Source: Anisus vortex
Lineage: Eukaryota; Mollusca; Gastropoda; Planorbidae
DNA length: 64,000 bases
Reading direction: 5' to 3'
NCBI GenBank assembly: GCA_949126835.1
Contig: OX421492.1
Location: forward strand, 45,715,498 to 45,779,497
The translations under genes and the position numbers were made by a program. This document shows positions 46,996 to 58,783 of the stretch, one piece after another (position 1 is the first letter of the stretch; the number at the start of each line of letters is the position of its first letter). The notes under the pieces were generated by a model. That model saw only the letters and a program-made list of their open reading frames with translations, was not told the origin of the DNA and made no database searches.

Positions 46996-47019
46996 TAAAT
47001 TATCTTATTATCTCAGCCA

Positions 47020-48235
47020 ATTGTTTGGGTCGATTTTCAGATTTTTTAGGGAGGCCTTCAGGGTGTCTGTATACCTCTTCTTCTGCCTTCCTCGCGCTCG
47101 CTTAAACAGACTTACGGTTCATCTCGACCAGGCTCTATTGCCTGAGAGCCAGTGCGGTTTCAGGAAGGAGAGACATGATCTTCGCTGCCCGCCACATGCA
47201 AGAGAAATGCCAGTAACAACATGTAGGTTACCTCTCTATGTTGCTTTTATATACCTGACTAAGGCATTTGACACAGTCAGCCGCGATGGACTCTGGAGAA
47301 TCATGGCCAAATTTGGATGCCCTGACACCTTCATCGAAATGGTCAGGCAACTCCACGACGGCATGCTCGCCAGAGTTAAAGACCAGGGCAGCTTTTCAGA
47401 ACCCTTCCAGGTTACAAACGGCGTAAAGCAGGGATGTGTCTTGGCCCCTACACTCTTTAACTTCACTTTAAGTTACTCTTTAGCCTCATGTTTTCAGCCA
47501 TGCTGTTGGATGCCTTCGAACACAGTGACGTAGGGATCAAACTCCGGTACCGCTTTGATGGTAAGCTGTTCAATCTGAGGAGACTGCAGGCCAATTCTAT
47601 GACCCGCATTGAGACAATACGGGACTTTTGTTTGCAGATGACTGCGCCCTGATAGCCTCCACGGAGGCAGACATGCACAGCGCAGTATGGACCTGTTCTC
47701 AGCGGTATGCACCAACTTCGGTTTAACTATCTCAACCAAGAAAACCGAGGTTTTGCACCAGCCTGCTCCTGGATGCGAACACATTGAACCTTCCATCACT
47801 GTAAATGGACTAAAGCTAAATTATGTGGACAGGTTCACATAGCTCGGCAGTACCCTCTCCCAGTCTGTACATATAGACGATGAAGTAAATCTCAGGATAG
47901 CCAGAGCCAGTTCCTCCTTTCGAAGATTGCGGTCTAATGTCTGGAATTGGAGAGGCATTAAGCAGCAAAGCAAACTAAATGTCTATTCAGCTGCCGTACT
48001 ACCGATTCTTCCATACGCATGTGAAACCTGGACCGTGTAGCCCATAGCCGTCACGCCAGAAAGCTAAATCAGTCAGGTGGCACGACAGGGTCCTAGACGC
48101 TGAGGTCCTCGCGCGGACCGGCATGCCAAGCATGTACACCCAACTGGCAAAAGCCCATATCAGATGGGCAGGCCATGTTGTGCGCATGCCAGAAGTACGA
48201 CTACCCAAAAAAATCTTATATGGTGAACTAGCGAT
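47020..48235 (+). pseudogene. RTE-like LINE reverse transcriptase remnant
   Basis: LNRLTVHLDQALLPESQCGF (near 47103) and LTKAFDTVSRDGLWRIMAKF (near 47257) are followed by VTNGVKQGCVLAPTLF (near 47410). In other frames come FADDCAL-like sequence (near 47640), a GLTISTKKTEVLHQPAPG block (near 47722) and AKAHIRWAGHVVRMP (near 48150). The order is right for the fingers, palm and thumb of an RTE-type endonuclease-reverse transcriptase, with several frameshifts. The clade call is from motif memory. Confidence 0.8.
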
Positions 48236-48274
48236 CGCGATATATACAATAAAAAAATATAAATAATATATATA

Positions 48275-48600
48275 TAAGTGTACGGATGTGAGACCTGGAC
48301 TATGCTAGCAGCCACTGAAAAAAAAATTCCTTCCAATTTTCAACCTAGAACACAGGACTAATGAGTATGTCTGGGGCAGAATATCCTCGCTTTGCGGGCT
48401 ATCAAGAAACTATTATGGCAACAACCAAGCAGCGCAAGCTGACATGGTTTGGTCATGTGTTGTTGCATAACTTGCCAAAAACTATCCTGCAAGGCACTGT
48501 AGAAGGTGGTCATCGGACAGGCCGTCAGTGGAAATGCTGGTTCGCCAATATATAAAAGCAGCGTTCACCAGTTTTAGTGGCTACGTCACACTAGGGGATG
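48275..48600 (+). pseudogene. Second LINE 3' fragment (thumb region)
   Basis: Encodes YGCETWTML at the start, then KQRKLTWFGHVLLHNLPKTI and LQGTVEGGHRTGRQWKCWF (48430-48545). This is the conserved C-terminal part of RTE/Jockey-type proteins, and it repeats a region already present upstream, so it is a separate insertion. Confidence 0.75.
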
Positions 48601-48744
48601 TATGGCCAGCAAAATGCCCAGCCGCCTTTACATGATGTAACAGGATGTAGGCCCTACCAATTAAGTGTGTAAAGACCAAAGGCAGATGCCAACAAATCAC
48701 TACTTACATTTACTACACAATTTATCAATGTTTTCATTCACTAG

Positions 48745-48840
48745 CAGTGGCGTAGCTAGGGATTTCACGGATTTGGGGGCCCGGGGGGCTTGGCCTCTTG
48801 AGGGGCCCCTGCATTTTGACATTCGACATTATGACATGAC
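48745..48840 (+). mobile_element. GGGGCCC-family MITE, partial
   Basis: Begins CAGTGGCGTAGCTAGG and has the GGGGGCCCGGGG block; the opposite end is not found. Confidence 0.7.
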
Positions 48841-49056
48841 TTAATGTACTTAATAAATTAAATATATAAGTATCAATTCAAATTGGTACAGTATATTAGT
48901 AAAATAAATACAAAAATAATCATTAAGAATCTTATAATGAAAAATACCGTTGTTTATTGGCGAGATAATGCACAAGTGACATTAAATCTCAATTCATATC
49001 GCCTCACGTCGTGTTTTCTGTGCAGCAAAGGCATCTATAACATCTAGAATCTAGAT

Positions 49057-49771
49057 CATAGGTTCTCAACCTTTTTAGGCTCACCGCCCCATTTAAAAAA
49101 AATATTTCGCTCGCCGCCCCCCCCCCCCTTCCCCCCACCTCGATACTTTCTTTTATCATCCAGTTGGGCTTTTTCAGAAGTACATCGAATCAATGAAAGT
49201 GGAGTTTTTTAATCAAAGGCAATTCTTTCAAATTGATGGACACATTTTTTCATACCACATCAAACCTAACTGGTTTGATCTTACTAGACTAGGCTCCAAC
49301 CTTCTTAGATGTAGATCTTTTTTTAAGTGGAGGAATATTGGCAATTTAAAAAATAGAGCAAGTTGAATTTTAAACATTTAAAAAATGGGCATTCAAATGT
49401 GCCCATTTGCGGAAAAAAAAATCTAAAAGGAAGCTGCTTAGGGACATCTCGGTAAAACTGAAATGAAAATATCATTAACATTAGCAGATGTTAGGGCAAC
49501 AGTGATCGGTCAGCAGGGTTGACAGACACCTACTCCATCGAAAAGTCATTGCGAATCCTATTTGTTTTTGGTATAATAATATGTAGGACTACAGTTGAGG
49601 GATATTAGATGGTTAGTAACACTTGCGTTTAAATCACATTTTATCGTAAAAACGAATCAAATTATATCAGTTAGTTTGTACCGCCCACTTGCCCTTCACC
49701 GCCCCCCAATCGCCCCCGAAAATGTCAGCTTCCTCCTAAAGCTTCTCACCACCCCCCGTTGAGAACTTATG
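49057..49771. mobile_element. hAT (Charlie-like) non-autonomous element
   Basis: Ends CATAGGTTCTCAAC and GTTGAGAACTTATG are inverted, with a perfect 8-bp duplication ATCTAGAT (49049-49056, 49772-49779). Both subterminal regions contain CCGCCCC. No transposase. Confidence 0.92.
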
Positions 49772-51998
49772 ATCTAGATCAGCAATGGCGAACCTATGGC
49801 ACGCGTGCCACAGCTGGCACGCGGAGCCATTTCAGTGGGCACGCGAGCATTTACCAAAATGGAACAGTTTAGTTATGGCCACACCGCTAGGGATGGGATC
49901 GTCTATTTAAAACGGCCATTTTGTCAGATCAACGATGTATGGAAAGAGTTTCTTCAAGAGAAATTGAGGAAATATATCCTCCACTTACTAGTTTTTGTAA
50001 GCACCTTTCTCAAACAAACAATCTGACAGAAGCAAGCTTTTAAATGAAATCTGCAAGGAATTTTCTAGCATTGTAACAGCTGCAAAGGAGAATTTCGGTA
50101 ATAAAATAAATAAAGTTCCGTAAAATGGAGACACCCCTCTGTTTTCTTACTTCCCCGGATAAAGCCAAATTTGAAGAACGTGATCTTTCCTGCTTATTGT
50201 GGTTAGATTTAGGAAATCTGAAAATGGAGCTATTGGAATTTCAAGAAAGCTCTGTCTGGAAAAATACATTCTATTATCTGCGTGAAACACTTGAGAAGAT
50301 AGACCTTTTTAGTTTGACCCCGGAAAAGAGGCGTGGTCTTGAGACTCACTGACATATAATTCTTTTGGGGGCACAAAGATTTTTGTTTCTTCTTTCCATA
50401 TAGTATTTTACTAAAGGTGTTGGGGGTTTTTTAATTTTATTATAGTTGTTTTTGAACTTTAAACCATAAAAACACATGGAGACCTTAAAATAAGAACCTA
50501 GGAAGGGAATTGTTAAAAAACAACGTTTAGAGCTTCTTTATTTTTTAAAGAAAATTTTTTTTAGACCTGGACTCTATGCTTTGGACCTTAATATTATGGT
50601 CGATTCTATCGTGATCACTGTGTCATTACTTTTTGTTGAGTTTCTTCATGTAAAAAAAAATTACGTTTAGAACTAGTTTTGTATCGAAAAAATAATAATT
50701 AGGCCTATAATGCTTTTATTACTGTCGGTTATTCAAGCTATTGCTTAACTTAGCCCTAGACCTAGATCGCTCGTTTATAATTCTAGATATATTTTATGTT
50801 GAATGTTTGATAGAGACAGAGGCGTCACAGAGGCAAGAGCCGATGCATCTTCACGAATATAAAAACCATAGCCATAGCCATAGCCATAGCAAATATTATG
50901 TTAAATTTTAAAAATATAATATATATTGTTCGTAGGAAGAGGCTAATATAATAATATATATATATGCCTATGTCGTGTAGTCGGGCCTATGACCGTATGT
51001 CGGCGTAGGCCTAAGGCCTATGTTTTCCATATTGAATATGATAGGCCTATAGTCTATAGGCTACTATAGATATATAATATATAGTAGGCTATAAAGGCTT
51101 ATTCACATTGTCATTTCATTAGTCCTATGCATGAAATATTATTCAATAACAGGCCTATAACTAAAAATTCATGAAGAAAACACGCACCTGTTTGCAAATA
51201 TCAAATGAAATATATAGCATAGCCTACCTTCATTTCGCTTAATTATTTCATGCAATCGCAATCGGTTAATCAACACTTTTCTATAGTAAATAGTTTCAAT
51301 TGTTTAATAGTTTAAACTGTTTAAGCTTATAACCTTTGGGCTACTATAATAGGCTAATAGTAATAGGCCTATGCCTATAGGCAGGCTAATAATTAGGCCT
51401 ATTATAGTAAACTATATATGATAGGCCGATTCGATATGCTATTATATTAAATAATAGCTATTATAGGCTTATCCTATAAGCCTATAAGCCATAAGCCTAT
51501 ATTTATAATTTATATAGGCCTTTAGGCTACTTTAGCCTATTATGGCCTATAATATATAGCCTAGCCTATAGCTAGGTCTAGGCCTACTAATATGTTATAA
51601 TCCCGCTTAACTACTTCTACATACAATATTTTAACGATAAAACCCCAGAACAAGTCAAACAATAGCATAGGCCTATGGGACATAGACCTAGGCCTTTTCA
51701 GAATCAAACTGTGATGAGCTTAACTTTGGCTTTTCAAGGTTCTTTTGTGACATCGAAATCGAACGATAAAAAAAATAAAAATAATTAAAAGTTACGATTT
51801 CTATTGCTACAAATAATAACTTAATACAATATAGCCTACGCGTTGATACTTCAACACAAACAAAGCTTTATAAATATATAACTATGTTAAACTTTATTTG
51901 TATGCTTAAAGACGATTTACTGATCGCTCGACGACAATCTGTATATTAACATGGTGACATGGTAACCATAGACGCATTATGCCTAGAATGTATAATAA

Positions 51999-54139
51999 GG
52001 GGACGTCCATTAATTACGTCAACAATTTTTAGGCGATTTTTACCTCCCCCCCTCCCCCTTGTCAACAACTGTCAAACTTTCCGAGACCCCCCCTATATAA
52101 TTACGTCAACAATTGGTTACCCCCCTCCCCTTCAAAACAAGTAACACAATTTTAGACGCTTGCTTTTATGTTTAAAATAGATTTAAAAAGAAAATGTCTA
52201 TACTGTAATTAATTTTATTCTAATACATTTTAAAACTTCTTAAAAAGATTTCTAATTGACTATAATTCTCACATGTTTACTATTTTTCTTTTCATATACA
52301 TATTTAATCATGTCTAATTTCACTAAAATAGCTTTTGGTACAATGTTAATTGTCAAATATTATAGGGGGAAATTGTGCACCAGTTGTAAATTAGCTTTCT
52401 ATTTTAACTAGGGATGTCAACCGAAAACCGGAATACCGGATTCCGGTTTTGAAACCGAAAACCGGTTTTGATTTCCAAAACCAGATATGCTTTTTAATAT
52501 CATGGTCAACGATAATAGCGATTATCACTATTGAAAGCTATTATCGGTTTTAACGGATATTTTTTTTAGTTCTAAAGAATTTTATGGTAAAGTGTACAAA
52601 ATCATGTTGTATTCAAAGAAATAAACCTCTTGAATGCCCTGCAGACACTAATTAAATTTAAACTATTTAAACTACAAAACTTCGCACATTTGCCACACAT
52701 TATATACACACGGTAGTTGCCTTCCTTGCACTATTTGCCCCCCACTCCTTCCAATACTGGCGACGCCACTGATACTAATAAATTTTTATCTCATTAAATT
52801 TTTCCAGAAAATTAGAAATGAAAACGTAAAAATTATTACTAAATATGTAGCCTAATGGACCTAATTTTAATGTTTCACCTATTATAACATTAGTGAGCAA
52901 AAATATATTAGTTTATATATCAGAATTAAGGTAGGCTAAGTATTTCGTACTTCATGGGGTGGGCCAAGAATTATTTTTTTCGGAAAAAAATATTGTTAAA
53001 ATAATTATGTTGGATTCACAAAATTCACATCATTCAATGCTTTGCAAACATTAGACTCTAGTTATAGTCTCGGCGAGGGCCTATTATTGTTTTTAGTTTT
53101 TTTTTGTTTTTAGTTCTATTGTCAATCCCAGCTATTGCCTGCATGGCTTATATAACGAACGCCAGACTCTGGCACCTAGCCTAATTTAGATGTACTGAGC
53201 GGCAAAAAAACTGGGTTTCTGAACGTTCTCTGCAGACAGTTTGTATGGTGTGTTTGTGTTCCTTTGTTATTCCAGACACCAGGGCTCGCTAGACTAGGGT
53301 TGCCAGACGTCCGGCAAAAGGAGGACATGTTCTCCTATTTAGACTCTTGTCCTCCGTCCGGCAGGCAAAGCACAATAGCTTTAAAATGTCCAGCTTTTGT
53401 AATATTTTATGTTTTGTAAGCCTAAGGATAAATAAATTTTAAAATTAGTATTAACATGTTAAGAATATAATTAATAAACAGGCGATCATTTGTACAAGAA
53501 AAGAATTATCCTGTTTTATAGAAGACTCTTGCTTGAGCTTTAAAGTTGCCCAACCAAATGCAAGATGCCTTTCAGCCTACATTGAATTTATGTTATTTTT
53601 AACACAACTGTTTCTTGCTCAGTTTACCAATACACATTTTAACTTAGTGACAGTTCTTGTAATAAAATTATACTGATTGCGGGCTAAATGCGAAACTATG
53701 CAATTGAAACACAATGTCCTCCTTTTTGTCTCTCGGTGTCCTTCTTTTGACACCCATGTGTCTGGCAACCCTACACTAGACAGCGAAGGTGAGGTTTTCT
53801 ACAATTGGTCGGTCACTTTGCCTTGCTAACAATTGCATTAATTTCCACCCATACATAAATCTACAAACTAGCAAGATGGACACAAAAAGGATATATCAAA
53901 TTTCTATAATTGTTATATTTTTATTAACTTAAAACTATGTTGTTAATGTTATCTATGTAAGTTTAACAAAACAAATGTAGAATTAAGTACTAAATTTGTA
54001 TCATTATTTACTTCGTAAAAGGTAACATTGTTGACGTCAACTTTTCTTGACCTCCCCCCCTCCCCCATGTCAACAATTGTCAAACTTTTTCAGACCCCCC
54101 CTCCCCCCTATTTTGTTGACGTAATTAATGGACGTCCCC
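51999..54139. mobile_element. PIF/Harbinger-like non-autonomous element
   Basis: Long inverted ends GGGGACGTCCATTAATTACG and its complement, flanked by TAA (51996-51998, 54140-54142); a 3-bp TWA duplication is the PIF/Harbinger hallmark. Subterminal CTCCCCC/TTGTCAA blocks repeat at both ends. No transposase frame. It contains a hAT MITE (53295-53773) and a CCGGTTTT-rich patch near 52415-52475 that may be another hAT end. Confidence 0.8.
53295..53773. mobile_element. hAT MITE nested in the Harbinger-like element
   Basis: Ends TAGGGTTGCCAGAC and GTCTGGCAACCCTA are inverted, with duplication CGCTAGAC/CACTAGAC (7 of 8 identical; 53287-53294, 53774-53781). It is the innermost element of a four-deep nest. 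Confidence 0.88.
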
Positions 54140-54869
54140 TAAATGTTTTTTGGGTTAAAAACTGGTTCAAAAGGCTAAAGAAAAGTACAGTTCGCTTCCT
54201 AGCTTCTGGGTATAAAGTTTTTATGAATTAGTTTTTTTGTAAAATGAAAAGCTAATATAATTACGCCCAAAAACCACTAGGCCCCCAGTAAAATAACAAA
54301 GGCGAAGAAGGTTTTATTGACAACTTCTGCCCCCTAGCCACTGCGCATGCGTAGACATTGACCTCTTTTTTGGAATAATTAATAAAATGAAAAGGTCTAT
54401 AGAGTGTGAAAGGATGACAAAGGACAGCACATTTGGTAGCTCTGATGATGAAATCCTTAAAATGTGGAAGTCCGCCAAATAATTTTAAGTCGCTGAAAGT
54501 ACTTGGGATTGCAATTCTTACTTTGTTTGGGCCATCTTACGCTTTTGAGCAGCTGTTTTCAACTTTAAATTATACCAAATCTGATACCAGAAACTGACAG
54601 ATGACCCGAGTGCTGCATGTGTCGCTCTTAAAATTACGGAGTATGAGCCAAGGCTTTACAAATTATCAGCATGCACACAACAGCGATTGTGATATTTTAT
54701 TTTTTTCATTCACTACAGATAATGTTTTTTTTATTAAAAAGACTGTTTGTATCATTTAAAGATCTGTTAATTTGTTCTTTTTGGACAAAACTTGTTAATT
54801 AGTTCGGACAACTGTATGAGCTGTTTGTTTTTTGTAAAACCTCCGCATTTTGTTTTAATTGCTGTGTTG

Positions 54870-55430
54870 GCTTGGTTTTCCAGCTTTTGGAATCTGTCCT
54901 TTATCTCCATACGAAGTCTGTCCAGCAATTCTGTCGTAACACGTTTAAATTGCAGTTCTATTGACAGTCCTACATCAGAACTCAACTCCCCATCAAGTCT
55001 TTTCTTTCTTCTGGTTGTTTTGCTTACAGGAAATCCATAGCATTCACTACCTTCTTATGCTCTTTCGATGGATTGGGTGATCAGTTTCTTCCGCAGCTTC
55101 CCGTATGTGCACTCCAGACTTTTGTAGTTTCTTCTGAACTATATTGATTGGGCGCAGGAGATTTTACCAGAATTCCAAATACGCAAAAAATTCATAATTT
55201 TCCACTGCATGAAGAAGATTCTGTGCACTACTTCTAGTGTCCATTCTTTCAGTTGTTGATTCAGAAAGTCTCTCCAACAGCTTGATGATTTTGTCAAGAT
55301 GCAAGAAAACTGACGATGTAGCTTCTTCTCTCGATGACCACCTTGTACTACTCTCCTTTTTAGACTCCCGCTCCAGCTTCTTTTAGATTGGTCCGTCTCT
55401 GGGTGAATTGGAAAAAAAGTTGAACAGTAG
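54870..55430 (-). pseudogene. hAT transposase fragment, ZMYM1-like family
   Basis: The minus strand encodes SSREEATSSVFLHLDKIIKL and ERLSESTT (near 55340-55250), SSAQNLLHAVENYEFFAYLE (near 55225), and VGLSIELQFKRVTTELLDRL with EIKDRFQKLENQA (54985-54870). This matches the hAT transposase-derived family that includes ZMYM1-like proteins. Stops break it. It is unrelated to hAT copies 1-3. Confidence 0.7.
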
Positions 55431-55596
55431 TAGTATTTTCATTAAAAGCAATATTAATTGTTTTTTCTTGTTCACCATTGGTCTGTTGAGTGTTATTTTT
55501 TTACATGTTTGGGACATTTTGACGTTAAAAAGCGACCAAAATATTGACGTCCCCAATTTGTAGGCCTATATTTTACATTTTTAAAATGCTAGTGAA

Positions 55597-55645
55597 CAGT
55601 GGCGTAGCTAGGTGGGGGAAGGGGGGTCCAAATTCGAAAATATTA
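55597..55645 (+). mobile_element. GGGGCCC-family MITE, one end only
   Basis: CAGTGGCGTAGCTAGG followed by a G-rich tract and GGTCCAAATTC, as in the complete copies; then truncated. Confidence 0.65.
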
Positions 55646-55853
55646 AATATTACGCAGCTGCCATGTAATCTTGTTATTCACGTTGTTATATAAGTTAGTG
55701 ACACTATTGCATGTATTCCACAGATATTAAGGATTTCAAAATTACCTATATCAACACGCAAGTAAAACTGTCAAAAAGTTTACTAAAAACTGTCAATACA
55801 TAATTCCGGTTTTTGTAAAACACGTTATCTTGACGGCATTTTATCGGTATGTT

Positions 55854-56147
55854 CAGTGGCGTATTTTGGCATGTTCCACACGTTCCATTGAAACAGGGGC
55901 CCCCACACAAAAGGGTCCCCCACACATCCGAAAAATATTTTTTTAGTGACATCCCCATTCTTTCGTTGAAAATGTCAAATAAATTCATTTATTCCCCTAC
56001 AATTTTAAGCACTCCAGTCCAACCAAGCTAAGCGAGACATACAATTTATTTATGATTTTACACAATGTAACATGAATTAACGCACTTTTCTTCTGAGGTC
56101 GAGGTAAATTTGGGAACAGGGCCCCCACAATCCTAAATACGGCCCTG
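55854..56147. mobile_element. hAT MITE
   Basis: Ends CAGTGGCGTATTTTGG and CCTAAATACGGCCCTG are inverted, with 8-bp flanks GGTATGTT/GGTATTTT (7 of 8 identical). Confidence 0.8.
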
Positions 56148-56184
56148 GGTATTTTCTATTTTATGTCCATGCTATAATCCAGCG

Positions 56185-57860
56185 ATGGCGAACCTATGGC
56201 ACGCGTGCCACAGCTGGCACGCAGAGCCATTTCTGTGGGCACGCGAGCATTTACCAAATATGGAACAGCTTTGTTATGGCCACACCGCTAGGGATGGGAT
56301 CCTCGATTTAAAACGGCCATTTTGTCGGATCGAGGCTGCCATCGTCGATTTTTTAGAATACGTTTAGCCTATTTCGTTTATTTTCGCCGCTATTCTTTTT
56401 ATTTTACTTTCAAATAAACCATACTCGATGTGCTTGGATAAAAGCACAATTTGAAATAATCATGCAAGGCTTGCGGTAATGTTGCGTTAATCAGTTGGTG
56501 ACATTATGAGAGAAAAGCTGGTGAAATTGTTATCTTTGCCTGAAAGAACACAAGGGATATATATCCACAATACTGTTATGGAAGCTTTTAGGCACAAGAT
56601 ATAAAACTAGAAAAAGTTGTTTCAGTTACTAGTGACGAGGAACCTTGCATCTGGTTTCATACAGTTCTTTGTTAAAGAAGCAAAACACCTAGTCGTTCAG
56701 TTTCACTGTATTATACACCAAGAAGCACTTTGTGCCAGGGATAGCAAGAAATTAGATGATATCCTTAAGATGTCACAAAAATGGTCAATTACATCATGTT
56801 TCGTGCTCTTAATTGTCGACAGTTTCACGCAGTGGGGGAGGGGGAGGGGGGTCCAAATTTGAAAGTCCCCCGGGCCCCTACTTGAAGGGGGCCCCCAAAG
56901 GAGTGTCCGAATTGTTTTTTTCTTATGTCATAATGTCGAATGTCAAAATGCAGGGGCCCCTAAAGAGGCCAAGCCCCCCGGGCCCCCAAATCCATAGCAA
57001 CGGCACTGGTTTCACGCACTTCTTGATGAGGTCATGTCCCAGTATAATACTTTACTCATGTACAATAATGTCAGGTGGCTGAGCAGAGGACGAGTATTGG
57101 AGAGATTTGTAGCATGCTTGGATGAAATTAGGCTGTTTATGATTTTAAAACAGGGCAGGATTATCCACAGCTCACTGATATGGTCTGGCTTACCAACCTC
57201 ATGTTGTGTTTTTACAGATTTTACATCACACTTCAATAAACTGAATAAAAAAACTGTCTTGTGATATCAGAACATTTGAAAGAAAACTGCAGGTTTTTTA
57301 AAGAGACCTACAAAGTAAGCAGCTGAAATAGTTTCCGAATTAAACATGCATTTACAGAATTCTATAATATTTACCGACAATCCTACAAGCCATCAGAAAA
57401 TCTACAATGAATTTTCTAGCATTGTAGCAGCTGCAAATGAGAATTTCAGTAATATATTTGTACAGTTCCGTAAGACGGAGACAACCCTCTGTTTTCTTAC
57501 TTCCCCGGATAAAGCCAAATTTGAAGAACTTGATCTTTCCTACTTATTGTGGTTAGATTTAGGAAATCTGCAAATTCAGCTTTTAAAATTTCAAGAAAGC
57601 TCTAACTGGAAAAATAAATTACATTATCTGCGTGAAACACTTGAGAAGTTAGAGTGTGAACGGATGGCAAAGGACAGTTGACAGCACAGTTGGTAGCTCT
57701 GATGATGAAATCCTTAAAGTTTGGAATTCTCTGCCAAATAATTTCAAGTCGGTGAAAGCAGTTGGGATTGCTCTACTTACTTTGTTTGGGTCATCTTATG
57801 ATTGTGAGCAGCTGTTTTCAACTTTAAATTATAGCAAATCTGATAGCTGAAACAGACTGA
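56185..57860 (+). pseudogene. hAT transposase pseudogene of copy 3
   Basis: Blocks in order: EPFLWAREHLPNMEQLCYGH (56220), REKLVKLLSLPERTQGI (near 56510), NVRWLSRGRVLERFVACLDE (57067), PDKAKFEELDLSYLLWLDLG (57508), and the hAT dimerisation tail GIALLTLFGSSYDCEQLFST (57760). This tail is absent or poorer in copy 1. The blocks are separated by frameshifts and the nested MITE. Confidence 0.88.
56830..57008. mobile_element. hAT MITE (GGGGCCC family) inside hAT copy 3
   Basis: 179 bp, CAGTGGGGGAGG...AACGGCACTG, with a perfect 8-bp duplication GTTTCACG (56822-56829, 57009-57016). Confidence 0.95.
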
Positions 57861-58320
57861 CGATGACATGAGTGCTACATGTGTCGCTCTTAAAGTTAAT
57901 GAGTATGAGCCAAGGCTTGACAAATTATCAGCATGCACACAACAGCAAAAATCGCATTAACTATGCAAAATCATGCTAAATGCATACAGTTAACAGTAAT
58001 TGTAATACATGAATAATTTTCATTTACTACAGTTCGTGGTTTATTTTTATATAAAAGACTGTTTGTATCATTCGAAGATCTGTTAATTTGTTATTCTCTT
58101 TGGACAAAAGATGTTAATTAGTTCTGACAACTGTATGAGCTGGTTTTTTTTAAGTAAAACATCAATATTTTGTTTAAATTGCTGTGTTGGCACGTTGATA
58201 GAAAAAAGTTGGTCTTGTATTGCACTTTGGGCACGGGGCCTCAAAAAGGTTCGCCATCACTGATATAATCCATCTGTCCATAGACATAAATAGAAGGGTA
58301 ATACTTAGTATAGAGGATTT

Positions 58321-58515
58321 TTCGATCAATTTTCCCAACCTTGCAATAAATTTTCCACCCTTGCAATAAATTTGCCCATCCTTGCAATCAATTTACCAAT
58401 GAACAAATTTTACACCCCTATTTTAAAATTTTCTTGCAATCAATGTTCCCACCCTTGCAATCAACTTCCCATCCTTGCAATCAATTTTCCAATGAAAAAA
58501 TGTACCCCTTATTTT
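58321..58515 (+). repeat. CCTTGCAATCAATTT short repeats
   Basis: At least seven imperfect ~22-bp units containing CTTGCAAT(A/C)AA(T)TT, arranged as two larger blocks of about 115 bp, each ending in an AATGAA...ACCCC...ATTTTA segment. Confidence 0.85.
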
Positions 58516-58756
58516 ATTTCAAAAACATACTAAAAAAAACGGTATAGTAAATTTATTAATAGTAAAAGTCAAATTTTGGCCTGCAGAAACGGCTCTTAGA
58601 CATAAATCCAAAGGTAACATTTCTGAACTGTGATAATTACTCTCTCAACCTGGCAGCTCTTCATTCTGCTGAGTTAGATCCAGCAATTGTCACCTTTTTT
58701 GGAACTGTACATGAACTGTTAGTAGTATAGGAGGTAGGAATGGGGTATCATCACCC

Positions 58757-58783
58757 GTCACCCGCCAGCGGGTGGCGGGTGAC
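58757..58783. repeat. Perfect 10-bp hairpin
   Basis: GTCACCCGCC, a 7-base spacer, then GGCGGGTGAC. Confidence 0.9.

Larger units (their letters stand above)
50301..54398. mobile_element. TIR element with AT duplication, inserted in hAT copy 2
   Basis: Ends AGACCTTTT and AAAAGGTCT are inverted and flanked by AT. Removing it gives GAGAAG-AT-AGAGTG, the same length as GAGAAG-TT-AGAGTG in hAT copy 3, which confirms the boundaries. It contains the Harbinger-like element, much TAGGCCTA-rich DNA, and no transposase I can see. Confidence 0.8.
49780..54869 (+). mobile_element. hAT transposon copy 2, split by a 4.1-kb nest
   Basis: The left end CAGCAATGGCGAACC at 49780 abuts the ATCTAGAT duplication of the preceding hAT. 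Transposase pieces MARVPQLARGAISVGTRAFT (49796) and DKAKFEERDLSCLLWLDLGN (50158) lie in 49780-50300. The rest (RVCCIN-type tail, LTLFGPSYAFEQLFSTLNY-like) resumes at 54401. The right terminus is missing; the sequence changes abruptly at about 54869. Confidence 0.88.
56180..58262 (+). mobile_element. hAT transposon copy 3, complete ends, with nested MITE
   Basis: Ends CAGCGATGGCGAACC and GGTTCGCCATCACTG are inverted; flanks CTATAATC/ATATAATC (56172-56179, 58263-58270). The transposase is on the plus strand and broken. A MITE splits it at 56830-57008. Confidence 0.93.

Noticed and set aside
54767..55040. An 82-codon plus-strand frame overlapping the ZMYM1-like hAT fragment
   Set aside because: The minus strand carries the recognisable transposase motifs; the plus frame is its shadow.
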